Assembly (NCBI RefSeq): GCF_008642315.1
Contig: NZ_CP029192.1
Span: forward strand, 6,944,001-7,008,000
Length of the DNA: 64,000 bases
Source: Streptomyces venezuelae
Lineage (GTDB): Bacteria; Actinomycetota; Actinomycetes; Streptomycetales; Streptomycetaceae
Direction: 5' to 3'
The notes under the pieces are model-generated. The model worked only from the letters and a program-made list of their open reading frames with translations, did not search any database and had not been told where the DNA came from. The position numbers were made by a program, and so were the translations under genes. Below, one piece after another: positions 56,810 to 64,000 of this stretch (positions are counted from its first letter, which is position 1; every line of letters begins with the position of its first letter).

Positions 56810-59497
56810 TCAGCGCGCCTCTTTCAGTACCTGGTGCGCGGGGCCGCTCGTGACGATGCGGCCCGCCGCCATCACGTGCACGGTGTCGGCCAGGCCCGCC
56901 ACGAGGTCGAGGTCGTGTTCGACCACGAGCAGTGCCATGCCGTCGGCGGACAGGACCCGGAGCAGGGTGGCGAGCGTGGCGACCTCCGCCGCGTCCAGGC
57001 CCGCGGCGGGCTCGTCCAGGAGGAGGGTGTGGGGTGCGCCGGCCAGTGCTCTGGCCAGTTCCGTGCGTCTGAGGGTGCCGGTGGAGAGGTCCGATGCGGG
57101 GTGGGTGCGGAGGGGCGTCAGGTCCAGGAGGCGGAGGGCTTGGGTGGCGGGGGTGTGTGATCTGCCTCGCCGGTCTGCGCCTATCTGGACGTTCTCCGCG
57201 ATCGTCAGGGACGGGAAGACCGCCAGTTGTTGGAACGTGCGGGCCATGCCCGTGCGGGTGCGGGCGTGTGCGGGCAGTGCGGTGATGTCGCGGGTGCCGA
57301 GTGTGATGCGGCCGGAGGCGGGGCGGAGGGTGCCGGCGAGGCAGTGGAACAGCGTGCTCTTGCCTGCGCCGTTGGGGCCCACGATGGCAGTGATCTGTCC
57401 GGGCGGGACGCTGAGACTCACGTCGTTGAGGGCGGTGAAGCCGTCGTAGGTGAGGGTGAGGTGGTGGGCCGTGAGGGGGCCGTCCTCGCGCGAGGCTCGT
57501 CTCGGGCGCGGGGCCGCGGGGGTTTCCGCGTGCTCGCCATCCCTACGGTGAGGTTGTTTGGAGTTGGTTCCGTCATCAGGGTCACTGTGCTGCGCGCGCG
57601 GAAACCCCCACGTCCCCTCCCGTCGGCTCGGCGGCTTCGGGGCGGTGGGGCGTGGCCGCAGGGCGTTGCGTATGCGTTCGCCTGTGGGGGTCAGGCGGGG
57701 GGTTCGGGTGATGTGGTGGGTGGCTTTGTGCAGGGCCTCGTAGGGGCCGCCCGGGAAGCGGCCTATGAGGAGTGCCAGGAGGCCTATCAGGGCTGCTGCC
57801 AGTCCGCCCTGCGTTCCCGCGTCCAGGCCTACCAGGAGGGCCGCCGCGGTCAGGGCGCCCAGGATGCTGTCCGAGCCGAGGACGATGATCGCGGCGAACC
57901 ACAGCAGGCCGCGCACGGGGTCGTACGCGCCCGCGTCGAACGCCCGTTGGCCCATGGCGAGCATGCCGCCGCCGAGCGCCGCGAGTGCCGCCCCCGTCAC
58001 GAACGCGGCGAGTTTGAGTGCCGGGACCGGCACCCCCGCTGCCGCGGCGCCCGCCTCGTGGTCCCGCATCGCCGCGAGCGCCCGGCCCGTGCGGCCCCTG
58101 CGCAGGGCGACGACCAGGAGCAGGGAGGTGGCCAGGAGGGCCAGTTCCAGGACGTAGTACGCGCGGTCGCTCGTGAAGCCCGCGGGGCGGCCCAGGGTCA
58201 GGCCCGACGTGGCGTACGGCTGGGTGAAGACGAAGCGGCTGACGCCCACGCCGACCGCGAAGGTGGCGAGGGCGAGGGCCAGGCCTCGGCGGCTGATCGC
58301 GGGCCAGCCGGTGAGCAGGCCCAGGGGGGCGACGAGGAGGACGGCGACGGCGAGGGCGGGCAGGTGCGGGAGTTCGGGGAGGCCGGGGAAGCGGCCCGCC
58401 GTGAGGAGGGCGGTGAAGAGGGCGCCCAGGCCCGCGTACGCCGCCTGCCCGAGTGAGATCTGGCCGCCGCGGCCCGTGACGATCACCAGCGAGAGCAGGA
58501 TGACCGCCAGCGCCGGGACCTGGACCGCTGTCGTCAGGTCGGAGCCCGCGAAACCGAGCGGGATGAGGAAGAGGACCGCCGCCACGGTCCAGGCCCCCGG
58601 CGGCGTGGGCACGCGGGCCGTCGCCGTGCGGGGCAGGGCGTCCCGGGAGCCGATGCCGGGCAGGAGCAGCGCCGCGACCAGCAGGGCGATCACGAAGAGG
58701 TTCGCGCCCGCGGTCTGGAGGAGTTGCTCCGGGAGGCCGCCCGGGTGCAGGCGTGTCAACTGGCTCTGGGCCACGCCCAGGCCGAGGGCGACCGCCACGG
58801 CGACGGGCAGGCTGCGCATGCCGGCGACCACGGCGACCGCCACCACTTCCATGACGAGGAGCGGCATGCCGTACGGGTCGAGACGTACGTAGGGGGCGAG
58901 CAGGACGCCCGTGAGGCCCGCCGTGAAGGAGCCGAAGGCCCAGCCCGCCGCGGCCACCCGGTCCGCGTCGATGCCGGCGAGCACGGCGAGGTCGCGGTTG
59001 TCGACGACCGCGCGCAGTTCGTCGCCGAAGCGGGTCCAGCGGGTCAGCGCGCCCACCGCGGCGGCGAGGGCGATCGTCGCGCCCAGTTGGGCCCAGGGCT
59101 CCGCGGGGAGCAGTTCGGGCGCGTCGTCGCGGGCGCCGGGGCCCCAGACGAGGGCCGCCCCGCCGACGAGCAGGACGAAGACGCCGATGGAGGCGACGAG
59201 GGTGCGGGCCGGGTCTCCGCCGAGCACGGAGAGCGGGCGGAAGACCGCTCGGTCCAGGAGCAGGCCGAAGGCGGGTGCCATGAGGAGGAGCGTTGTCGCT
59301 GCGGCCAGGGGGAGAGGCCAGTGCCATTCGATGGTCAGGTGGCGCAGGACGTAGGCGCAGAGCATCGCCACCGCGCCGTGCGCGAAGTTGAGGACACCGG
59401 TCGCGCGGTGGGTGACGATCAGGCCGATGCCGGTGAGGGCGGCCGCGCTGCCGACCGAGAGCCCGGCCAGCGTGAGGTCGTAGCTCAGGGACGCCAC
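56810..59497 (-). CDS. Liv-type ABC transporter: fused LivH-LivM permeases and LivG ATPase
   Basis: 895 residues holding three normally separate subunits. Residues ~1-290 are LivH-like (LTGIGLIVTHRATGVLNFAHGAVAMLCAYV). ~300-600 are LivM-like (GRGGQISLGQAAYAGLGALFTALL, RAMRDHEAGAAAAGV type). ~660-895 are LivG-like with Walker A GPNGAGKST, an altered signature LSTGT and Walker B LLLDEPAAGLDA. A basic, Pro-rich linker (~600-655) joins permease and ATPase. Substrate probably a branched-chain amino acid or similar small molecule. Four bases upstream lies a membrane protein gene; livF follows. The binding protein is divergent at 60702. Confidence 0.9.
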   Translation of the reverse strand: MASLSYDLTLAGLSVGSAAALTGIGLIVTHRATGVLNFAHGAVAMLCAYVLRHLTIEWHWPLPLAAATTLLLMAPAFGLLLDRAVFRPLSVLGGDPARTLVASIGVFVLLVGGAALVWGPGARDDAPELLPAEPWAQLGATIALAAAVGALTRWTRFGDELRAVVDNRDLAVLAGIDADRVAAAGWAFGSFTAGLTGVLLAPYVRLDPYGMPLLVMEVVAVAVVAGMRSLPVAVAVALGLGVAQSQLTRLHPGGLPEQLLQTAGANLFVIALLVAALLLPGIGSRDALPRTATARVPTPPGAWTVAAVLFLIPLGFAGSDLTTAVQVPALAVILLSLVIVTGRGGQISLGQAAYAGLGALFTALLTAGRFPGLPELPHLPALAVAVLLVAPLGLLTGWPAISRRGLALALATFAVGVGVSRFVFTQPYATSGLTLGRPAGFTSDRAYYVLELALLATSLLLVVALRRGRTGRALAAMRDHEAGAAAAGVPVPALKLAAFVTGAALAALGGGMLAMGQRAFDAGAYDPVRGLLWFAAIIVLGSDSILGALTAAALLVGLDAGTQGGLAAALIGLLALLIGRFPGGPYEALHKATHHITRTPRLTPTGERIRNALRPRPTAPKPPSRREGTWGFPRAQHSDPDDGTNSKQPHRRDGEHAETPAAPRPRRASREDGPLTAHHLTLTYDGFTALNDVSLSVPPGQITAIVGPNGAGKSTLFHCLAGTLRPASGRITLGTRDITALPAHARTRTGMARTFQQLAVFPSLTIAENVQIGADRRGRSHTPATQALRLLDLTPLRTHPASDLSTGTLRRTELARALAGAPHTLLLDEPAAGLDAAEVATLATLLRVLSADGMALLVVEHDLDLVAGLADTVHVMAAGRIVTSGPAHQVLKEAR

Positions 59498-59501
59498 CGG
59501 G

Positions 59502-60044
59502 TCAGTGCTCCGGCGTGGGGGTGGTGGGGTCCGGAGGGCGGGTCGGTTCGCAGATGGGGCAGGGCGCGAGGGCCTGCGCGGAGAGGACCGTGGCGTCGGC
59601 GGGGACAGCTTCTGGTTTTCCCGCGACCAGTGGGCAGTCCGCCCGGTGCCAGAGTGTGCCGCCGGGGATCATGAGCGGTGTGCCGTCGGCCGTGGGGTGG
59701 GCTCGCTCCGGGGGCGGCGGTGGTTGGGTGGAGACCAGGAGGCCGTACAGCTCCTCCACTCGCGCCGCCGCCAGGACGCTCCTGCCGTGCGTGAGCAGCA
59801 GCGTGCCCGCGACGATCAGCGCGGCGCCCGGCACCGTGCAGGACGCCAGGTAGGGCAGTTGGCGCTCGGCGAACCGCTCCCCGGAGACGCCGTACCAGCC
59901 GAGCACGCACAGCACCGCGCCGACGGCGAGCGACGCGAAGGCCGCCCACAGCATGGGATGCACGGCCCGCAGGCGTTCCGCGCCGGCCGTCCGAGCTGTC
60001 CGATCCGCCCGCATCGAGGCCCCCTGGGACACGTCGTCGGTCAC
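59502..60044 (-). CDS. Membrane protein with C-terminal Cys/His motif, unknown function
   Basis: 180 residues with two membrane segments (LWAAFASLAVGAVLCVLGWYGV and YLASCTVPGAALIVAGTLLLT). A cytosolic tail carries LMIPGGTLWHRADCPLVAGK ... ALAPCPICEP, where His and three Cys could bind metal, somewhat like a rubredoxin or Ada-type knuckle. No family recognised. GTG start at 60044. Only four bases before the Liv fusion gene, so it is the first gene of that operon. Confidence 0.75.
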   Translation of the reverse strand: MTDDVSQGASMRADRTARTAGAERLRAVHPMLWAAFASLAVGAVLCVLGWYGVSGERFAERQLPYLASCTVPGAALIVAGTLLLTHGRSVLAAARVEELYGLLVSTQPPPPPERAHPTADGTPLMIPGGTLWHRADCPLVAGKPEAVPADATVLSAQALAPCPICEPTRPPDPTTPTPEH

Positions 60045-60160
60045 ATCAGTAACGTCGGTGGGCTGTCCATGTCAGCCGATGGCTTGCACTATGCCTTCTG
60101 GAAGCCGACGCTGAAAGCTCCGGGCCCGCTCGGTCCGGACCGATACCCGGTGGTGACCAG

Positions 60161-60727
60161 ATGGTTCTCGGGATCAGCCCCAGGCGGGGGACGCACCAAG
60201 GGCGGGGCAGGGCCCGGAGCGCGGCGCTGGCGGCCGCCGCGGCCCTGCTGATCGGACCGGCCGCCGCGGCCTGCGGTGACGACAGCGGGGGCGGGGACGG
60301 GGCGACGCCGCCCGAGCCGTCCGTGGAGAAGAGCAGCGAGCGTGCGGGCGGGTCCGCGTCCGCTCCCGCCGATCCGGCGGCCGCGGAAAAAGAGGTCACG
60401 GAGAACTGGGAGAAGTTCTTCGACCCGAAGACGTCGCTGAAGGAGAAGGAGACCGTCCTGGAGAACGGTCCCGAGATGCGCGACGTCCTGGAGAGCTTCA
60501 GCGGCGACGAGCGCGGCCAGCAGGTCGCGGCGGACGTGACCGAGGTCGGGTTCGGCTCGGCGACGGAGGCGGACGTGACGTACGCGCTGACCCTGAAGGG
60601 CGCCACCGCGCTGCCCGACGCCTCGGGGACGGCCGTCAACCAGGACGACACGTGGAAGGTCTCCGTCAAGACCCTGTGCGCCCTGGTGAAGCTGAGCGGC
60701 AATGAGTCGCCGGGTCCCGGCTGTTGA
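60161..60727 (+). CDS. Small lipoprotein of unknown function
   Basis: 188 residues. Signal peptide ALAAAAALLIGPAAAACGDD with a lipobox ending AAAC. A short Gly/Ser/Pro linker leads to a globular domain (AAAEKEVTENWEKFFDPKTSLKEKETVLENGPEMRDVLESF ... VTEVGFGSATEADVTYALTLKGATALPDASGTAV), resembling the low-molecular-weight antigen MTB12 type of mycobacteria (by eye). ATG at 60161. The gene overlaps the binding-protein gene by 26 bases, so the two belong together. Confidence 0.82.
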   Translation: MVLGISPRRGTHQGRGRARSAALAAAAALLIGPAAAACGDDSGGGDGATPPEPSVEKSSERAGGSASAPADPAAAEKEVTENWEKFFDPKTSLKEKETVLENGPEMRDVLESFSGDERGQQVAADVTEVGFGSATEADVTYALTLKGATALPDASGTAVNQDDTWKVSVKTLCALVKLSGNESPGPGC

Positions 60728-61985
60728 GGCGCTGCTCGTCGTCGCGGTTCTGCTGGCGGGCGCCGCCTGCGGGAGCCGGCTGCCCGAGAGCGACTTCGAG
60801 GGGCGCGGCACGGCGTCCGCCCCGGTCGGGGGAGCGCCGGTCAGGGTCGGCATCATCACGAGCGCGACCAGTCCGGTGGGCGGCGCCGCGTTCACCGGGC
60901 CGCGCGACGGGGCCAAGGCCTACTTCGACCGGCTGAACGCGCGGGGCGGCATCGGGGGCCGCGAGGTCGAGGTGCGCACCTGCGACGACGGCGGCAGCGG
61001 CGTCGGCAACAACGACTGCGTGCACCGGCTCGTCGAGGAGGAGAAGGTCGTCGCGCTCGTCGCCACGTCGGCCCTGGACTACGCGGGCGCGGCCCGTGTC
61101 TCGCGGGCCGGCGTGCCCGACATCGGAGGGCAGCCCATCGGGGCGGCCTACGAGACGTATCCGCATCTGTACGGGATCTACGGGAGCCTCGCCCCGCGCA
61201 ACGGCAAGCCGGGCTGGGGCGGTGAGCTGTACGGGGGCACCGAGGTCTATCGCTACTTCAAGCGGGAGCGGGGCGCGCGGACCGCGGCCGTCGTCTCCTA
61301 CAACCAGGCCGCCTCCGCCGCGTACGCCCGGCTCGTCACCCGGGGCCTGAAGGTCGAGGGTTACAAGGTGGTCACCGAACAGGTCGACTTCGCGCTGCCC
61401 AACTTCCGCGCCGCCGCGGCCGACCTCAAGGAGCAGGGCGCCGACCTGGTCTTCGACGCGATGGACACGCACGGCAACGCCCGGCTGTGCGAGGCGATGG
61501 ACGACGTCGGCGCGAAGGTCACCGCCAAGGTCACCAACGTGCAGAACTGGACCTCGTCCGTCGGCGACGACTACAAGGACGCGCCCCGCTGCCGCAACGC
61601 CCTGTGGGCCACCGGGTCGAGCAGGAACTACGAGGACACCGACCACCCGGCCGTACGCGAGTTCCGCGCCGCCGTGCGCGGCAAGGGCCTGTCACAGTGG
61701 CAGCTGGAGGGCTGGGCCGCCGCCATGTGGTTCACCGACGCCGCGAAGTCCTGCCCGGACGGTGACGTCACGCGCGCGTGCGTGGACCGTTTCATGAACC
61801 GGAACAAGCCGTATTCGGCGCGGGGGCTGCTGATTCCCGTGACGTTCGAGCACCGGGCGCAGCCGCCGAGGACCCGCAGGACGTGTCTGTCCGTCGCGCG
61901 GTGGCGGGACGGTGACGGATGGGTCACGCAGGGCGACATGAACGACCAGTGTTTCGACGTACCCCAGCTCGCTTACCAGCCTTGA
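60702..61985 (+). CDS. Liv-type ABC transporter substrate-binding lipoprotein
   Basis: 427 residues. Signal peptide with lipobox LLAGAAC. Type I periplasmic-binding fold: VRVGIITSATSPVGGAAFTGPRDGAKAYFDRLNARGGIGGREVEVRTCDDGGSGVGNNDCVHRL, VGIxP-like AGVPDIGG, TAAVVSYNQAASAAYARLVTRGLKVEGYKVVTEQVDFALPNFRAAAADLKEQGADLVF. It probably feeds the divergent LivHMG/LivF transporter. Ligand unknown. ATG at 60702 overlaps the lipoprotein gene. Confidence 0.9.
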   Translation: MSRRVPAVEALLVVAVLLAGAACGSRLPESDFEGRGTASAPVGGAPVRVGIITSATSPVGGAAFTGPRDGAKAYFDRLNARGGIGGREVEVRTCDDGGSGVGNNDCVHRLVEEEKVVALVATSALDYAGAARVSRAGVPDIGGQPIGAAYETYPHLYGIYGSLAPRNGKPGWGGELYGGTEVYRYFKRERGARTAAVVSYNQAASAAYARLVTRGLKVEGYKVVTEQVDFALPNFRAAAADLKEQGADLVFDAMDTHGNARLCEAMDDVGAKVTAKVTNVQNWTSSVGDDYKDAPRCRNALWATGSSRNYEDTDHPAVREFRAAVRGKGLSQWQLEGWAAAMWFTDAAKSCPDGDVTRACVDRFMNRNKPYSARGLLIPVTFEHRAQPPRTRRTCLSVARWRDGDGWVTQGDMNDQCFDVPQLAYQP

Positions 61986-62148
61986 TGCACGGGATCGCAA
62001 AAAAGTTCCCATTCGTGGCTACCGATCACGCATCTGTTCGGGAACAGGATGGTGAGGAAACCCAACCCTTGGCCAGGAATCCCCGTCTAACCCTGCGGTA
62101 GGCGGACGAGGGGGACTGTCCGCATGGAAGCGCGGAATACGGGGACGC

Positions 62149-63411
62149 ATGCACATCTCTTTCCTCATACACAACGCGTACGGAATCGGAGGGACGATCC
62201 GGACGACGTACAACCTGGCGAACACGCTGGCCCAACAGCATGACGTCGAGGTCGTATCCGTCTTCCGGCACCGCGACGAGCCTGTCTTCGCGCCTGACCA
62301 GCGCGTCCGACTGAGCCACCTCGTCGACCTGCGCAAGAACACGGCCGGCTACGAGGGAGACGACCCCGAGCACCTGCGCCCCGCACGGACGTTCCCCAGC
62401 GCCGAGGGCCGCTACAACCAGTACAGCGCCCTCACCGACCGGCGCATCGCCGCCCACCTCTCGGGCGTCGAGGCGGACGTCGTCATCGGCACCCGGCCCG
62501 GCCTCAACGTGCACCTCGCCCGCCAGACCGCGCGCGGGCCGCTGCGCGTCGGCCAGGAGCACCTCACGCTCGACAGCCACAGCAAGGAACTGCGCCGCCA
62601 GCTCCGCAGCGTCTACCCCCGCCTCGACGTCCTGACCACGACGACCGAGGCCGACGCCCGCGCGTACACCCGCAAGATGCGACTGCCCGGCGTCCACGTC
62701 CAGGCCGTGCCGAACCCCGTCCCCGCGCCCGGCATCGAGCCCGCCGACGGCTCCCACAAGTGGGTCGTCGCAGCCGGCCGCCTCGCCCCGGTGAAGCGGT
62801 ACGACCTGCTGATCAGGGCCTTCGACAAGGTGCGGCGCGAGCGCCCCGACTGGCGGCTGCGGATCTACGGGGGCGGCAAGCAGAAGGACAAGCTGCGCGC
62901 CCTGATCGACGAGCTCGGCCTGTACAACCACGTCTTCCTCATGGGCCCCGCCCACCCGATCGAGCCCGAGTGGGCCAAGGGCTCCATCGCCGCCGTCACC
63001 TCCAGCCTGGAGTCCTTCGGCATGACGATCGTCGAGGCGATGCGCTGCGGGCTCCCCGTGGTCGCCACGGACTGCCCGCACGGCCCCGGCGAGATCATCT
63101 CCAACGGCGTCGATGGCCGGCTCGTCGAGGTCGGCAACGCCGACGCCATCGCCGGCGGACTGCTCGAACTGATCAACAACGACTCGCTCCGGCAGCAGAT
63201 GGCGGGTGCGGCGCTGCAGGACTCCGAGCGCTTCGACCCGGAACGCATCGCCGAGCGCTACGACACCATGTTCACCGGGATGCTCGCCCGGGGGAGCTCG
63301 GTGGGGGGCCGGATGCGCGGCTCCCTGCACCGCACGCGCGGCGCGCTGCTCGGGGGCGCGTACGCCGTGCGGGACCTCGGCCGGGCACAGACGAAGGGAT
63401 CGACCGCATGA
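62149..63411 (+). CDS. Glycosyltransferase family 4 protein
   Basis: 420-residue GT-B enzyme. The N-terminus MHISFLIHNAYGIGGTIRTTYNLANTLAQQHDVEVVSVFR is typical of GT4. The donor domain has WVVAAGRLAPVKRYDLLIRAFDKV, RIYGGGKQKDKLRALIDEL, NHVFLMG and the E-x7-E motif ESFGMTIVEAMRCGLPVVATDCPHGPGEII. Cytosolic. ATG at 62149 with GGGGA about six bases upstream. The next gene starts at its stop (ATGA), so the two are coupled. Acceptor unknown. Confidence 0.92.
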   Translation: MHISFLIHNAYGIGGTIRTTYNLANTLAQQHDVEVVSVFRHRDEPVFAPDQRVRLSHLVDLRKNTAGYEGDDPEHLRPARTFPSAEGRYNQYSALTDRRIAAHLSGVEADVVIGTRPGLNVHLARQTARGPLRVGQEHLTLDSHSKELRRQLRSVYPRLDVLTTTTEADARAYTRKMRLPGVHVQAVPNPVPAPGIEPADGSHKWVVAAGRLAPVKRYDLLIRAFDKVRRERPDWRLRIYGGGKQKDKLRALIDELGLYNHVFLMGPAHPIEPEWAKGSIAAVTSSLESFGMTIVEAMRCGLPVVATDCPHGPGEIISNGVDGRLVEVGNADAIAGGLLELINNDSLRQQMAGAALQDSERFDPERIAERYDTMFTGMLARGSSVGGRMRGSLHRTRGALLGGAYAVRDLGRAQTKGSTA

Positions 63412-64000
63412 CGGCCTTGGCCACCTCGCAGGCGGCGCACGCCGGGGACGACCAGGAGGCGTCGGGGGCGCCGCGTGCCGACTGCATCGCGGACTCCGCC
63501 GGTGGGCTCACGTTCGACGTCACGGACCCCGGCGAGCCGGGCACGGAGGCCGTCGCGCACCTCGTGCTGCGCCGCCGCGACGCCGACTCCGCCGAGGAGG
63601 ACGTACGGCTGCCGCTGACTTCGTCGGGCGACGGCAGGCTGCGGGCCGCGCTGCCCAGCAGCGTCGAGCTCGCCGAGGGCCGCTGGAACGCGTACGCGCA
63701 GGTCGCGGGCGGCGAGCCGCGCCGCCTCATGCCGGGCGTGAACGACCTGCGCTCCCTGGTCGACCGCGCGCCGAGCGGCAGCCGGGGCCATGTCGCGGTG
63801 CGTATCCCGTACGCGACGAAGCAGGGCAACCTCTCGGTGCGCAGCTGGTGGCGCGCCCCGCACGCCGAGGCCGGCGAGATGGAGATCTCCGGCGCCGCCG
63901 TGACCGTGCGGGGCCGGGTGTACGGCACCGTGCTCACCGACGCCGGATACGTCGAGGCCGTCCGGCGCGACGAGCCGGACGCCGTCCAGCGGGCCGAGAT
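63408..64000 (+). CDS. Protein of unknown function coupled to the GT4 gene, 3' end beyond window
   Basis: Open from ATG 63408 to the window end (197 residues seen) with no stop, overlapping the glycosyltransferase stop by four bases. Visible parts look like tandem beta-rich segments (TEAVAHLVLRRRDADSAEEDVRLPLTSSGDGRLRAALPSSVELAEGRWNAYAQVAG and GHVAVRIPYATKQGNLSVRSWWRAPHAEAGEMEISGAAVTVRGRVYG). No signal peptide and no family recognised. Partner in a glycan or modification pathway is only inferred from coupling. Confidence 0.8.
   Translation, partial: MTALATSQAAHAGDDQEASGAPRADCIADSAGGLTFDVTDPGEPGTEAVAHLVLRRRDADSAEEDVRLPLTSSGDGRLRAALPSSVELAEGRWNAYAQVAGGEPRRLMPGVNDLRSLVDRAPSGSRGHVAVRIPYATKQGNLSVRSWWRAPHAEAGEMEISGAAVTVRGRVYGTVLTDAGYVEAVRRDEPDAVQRAE

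Overview
The window comes from a high-GC actinomycete and is almost certainly a Streptomyces chromosome. GC and third-position GC are very high, GTG starts are common, and TTG starts occur. The 16S, 23S and 5S sequences are of Streptomyces type. The gene order tlyA-nadK-recN ... pyrG-nudix ... parA-scpA-scpB-rluB ... cmk-der is the conserved actinobacterial core order as I recall it from Mycobacterium and Streptomyces. I see no prophage, transposase, CRISPR array or tRNA. This is core chromosome with short genus-specific insertions.

Layout. 1-3.8 kb: an SPFH/band-7 protein cut by the window edge, an HNH endonuclease, a YbhB/PEBP-like protein, a Spo0M homologue and an alkyladenine DNA glycosylase. 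3.8-9.6 kb: one complete rRNA operon with leader, boxA elements, a 23S processing stem and a strong terminator. 9.7-13.8 kb: an Arg/Asp/Gly-repeat TPR protein, a DUF1015 protein and a NagD-like HAD phosphatase. 13.9-18.8 kb: a divergent iron-siderophore uptake locus (siderophore-interacting reductase and binding protein on the minus strand, two FecCD permeases and an ATPase on the plus strand) around one DtxR/IdeR-type iron box. 18.8-24.6 kb: an SCP2-like protein, a small unknown, TlyA, NAD kinase, an orphan FtsX-type permease and RecN. 24.7-31.5 kb: a short MraY/WecA-like membrane protein, a Cys-rich unknown, a GT4 glycosyltransferase, a PucR regulator and a GH15 hydrolase. 32-42.7 kb: PyrG, an ADP-ribose-type Nudix hydrolase, an AfsR-like STAND/TPR protein, alanine dehydrogenase, a ParA with a possible ribbon-helix-helix partner, ScpA, ScpB and RluB.

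42.8-46 kb is the most interesting insertion. It encodes an NrtR-type Nudix/winged-helix regulator behind a near-perfect 22-bp palindrome, an ADP-ribosylglycohydrolase, and two paralogous RlaP/YcgL-like nucleotidyltransferases whose 3' ends overlap tail to tail by 93 bp. Together these suggest an NAD/ADP-ribose-sensing nucleic-acid or nucleotide repair module between rluB and the aroH-tyrA-cmk-plsC-der operon.

46-48.4 kb holds a Rieske protein with a cytochrome-b561-like membrane partner, a secreted unknown and a YidB-like protein. 48.5-53 kb carries aroH, tyrA, cmk, plsC and der. 53-56.2 kb carries two unknowns and two secreted Rpf-type transglycosylases with LysM domains. 56.1-62 kb is a Liv-type ABC transporter with LivH-LivM-LivG fused into one polypeptide, a LivF with an altered Walker A, and a divergent lipoprotein plus binding protein. 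The right edge has a GT4 glycosyltransferase and a gene cut by the window end.

Recurring themes are tight translational coupling through 4-nt ATGA/GTGA/TTGA overlaps and many probable leaderless starts (a TAnnnT -10 six to eight bases from the start codon with no ribosome binding site). Disordered Arg/Gly-rich N-termini occur on two proteins with a known or possible RNA link.
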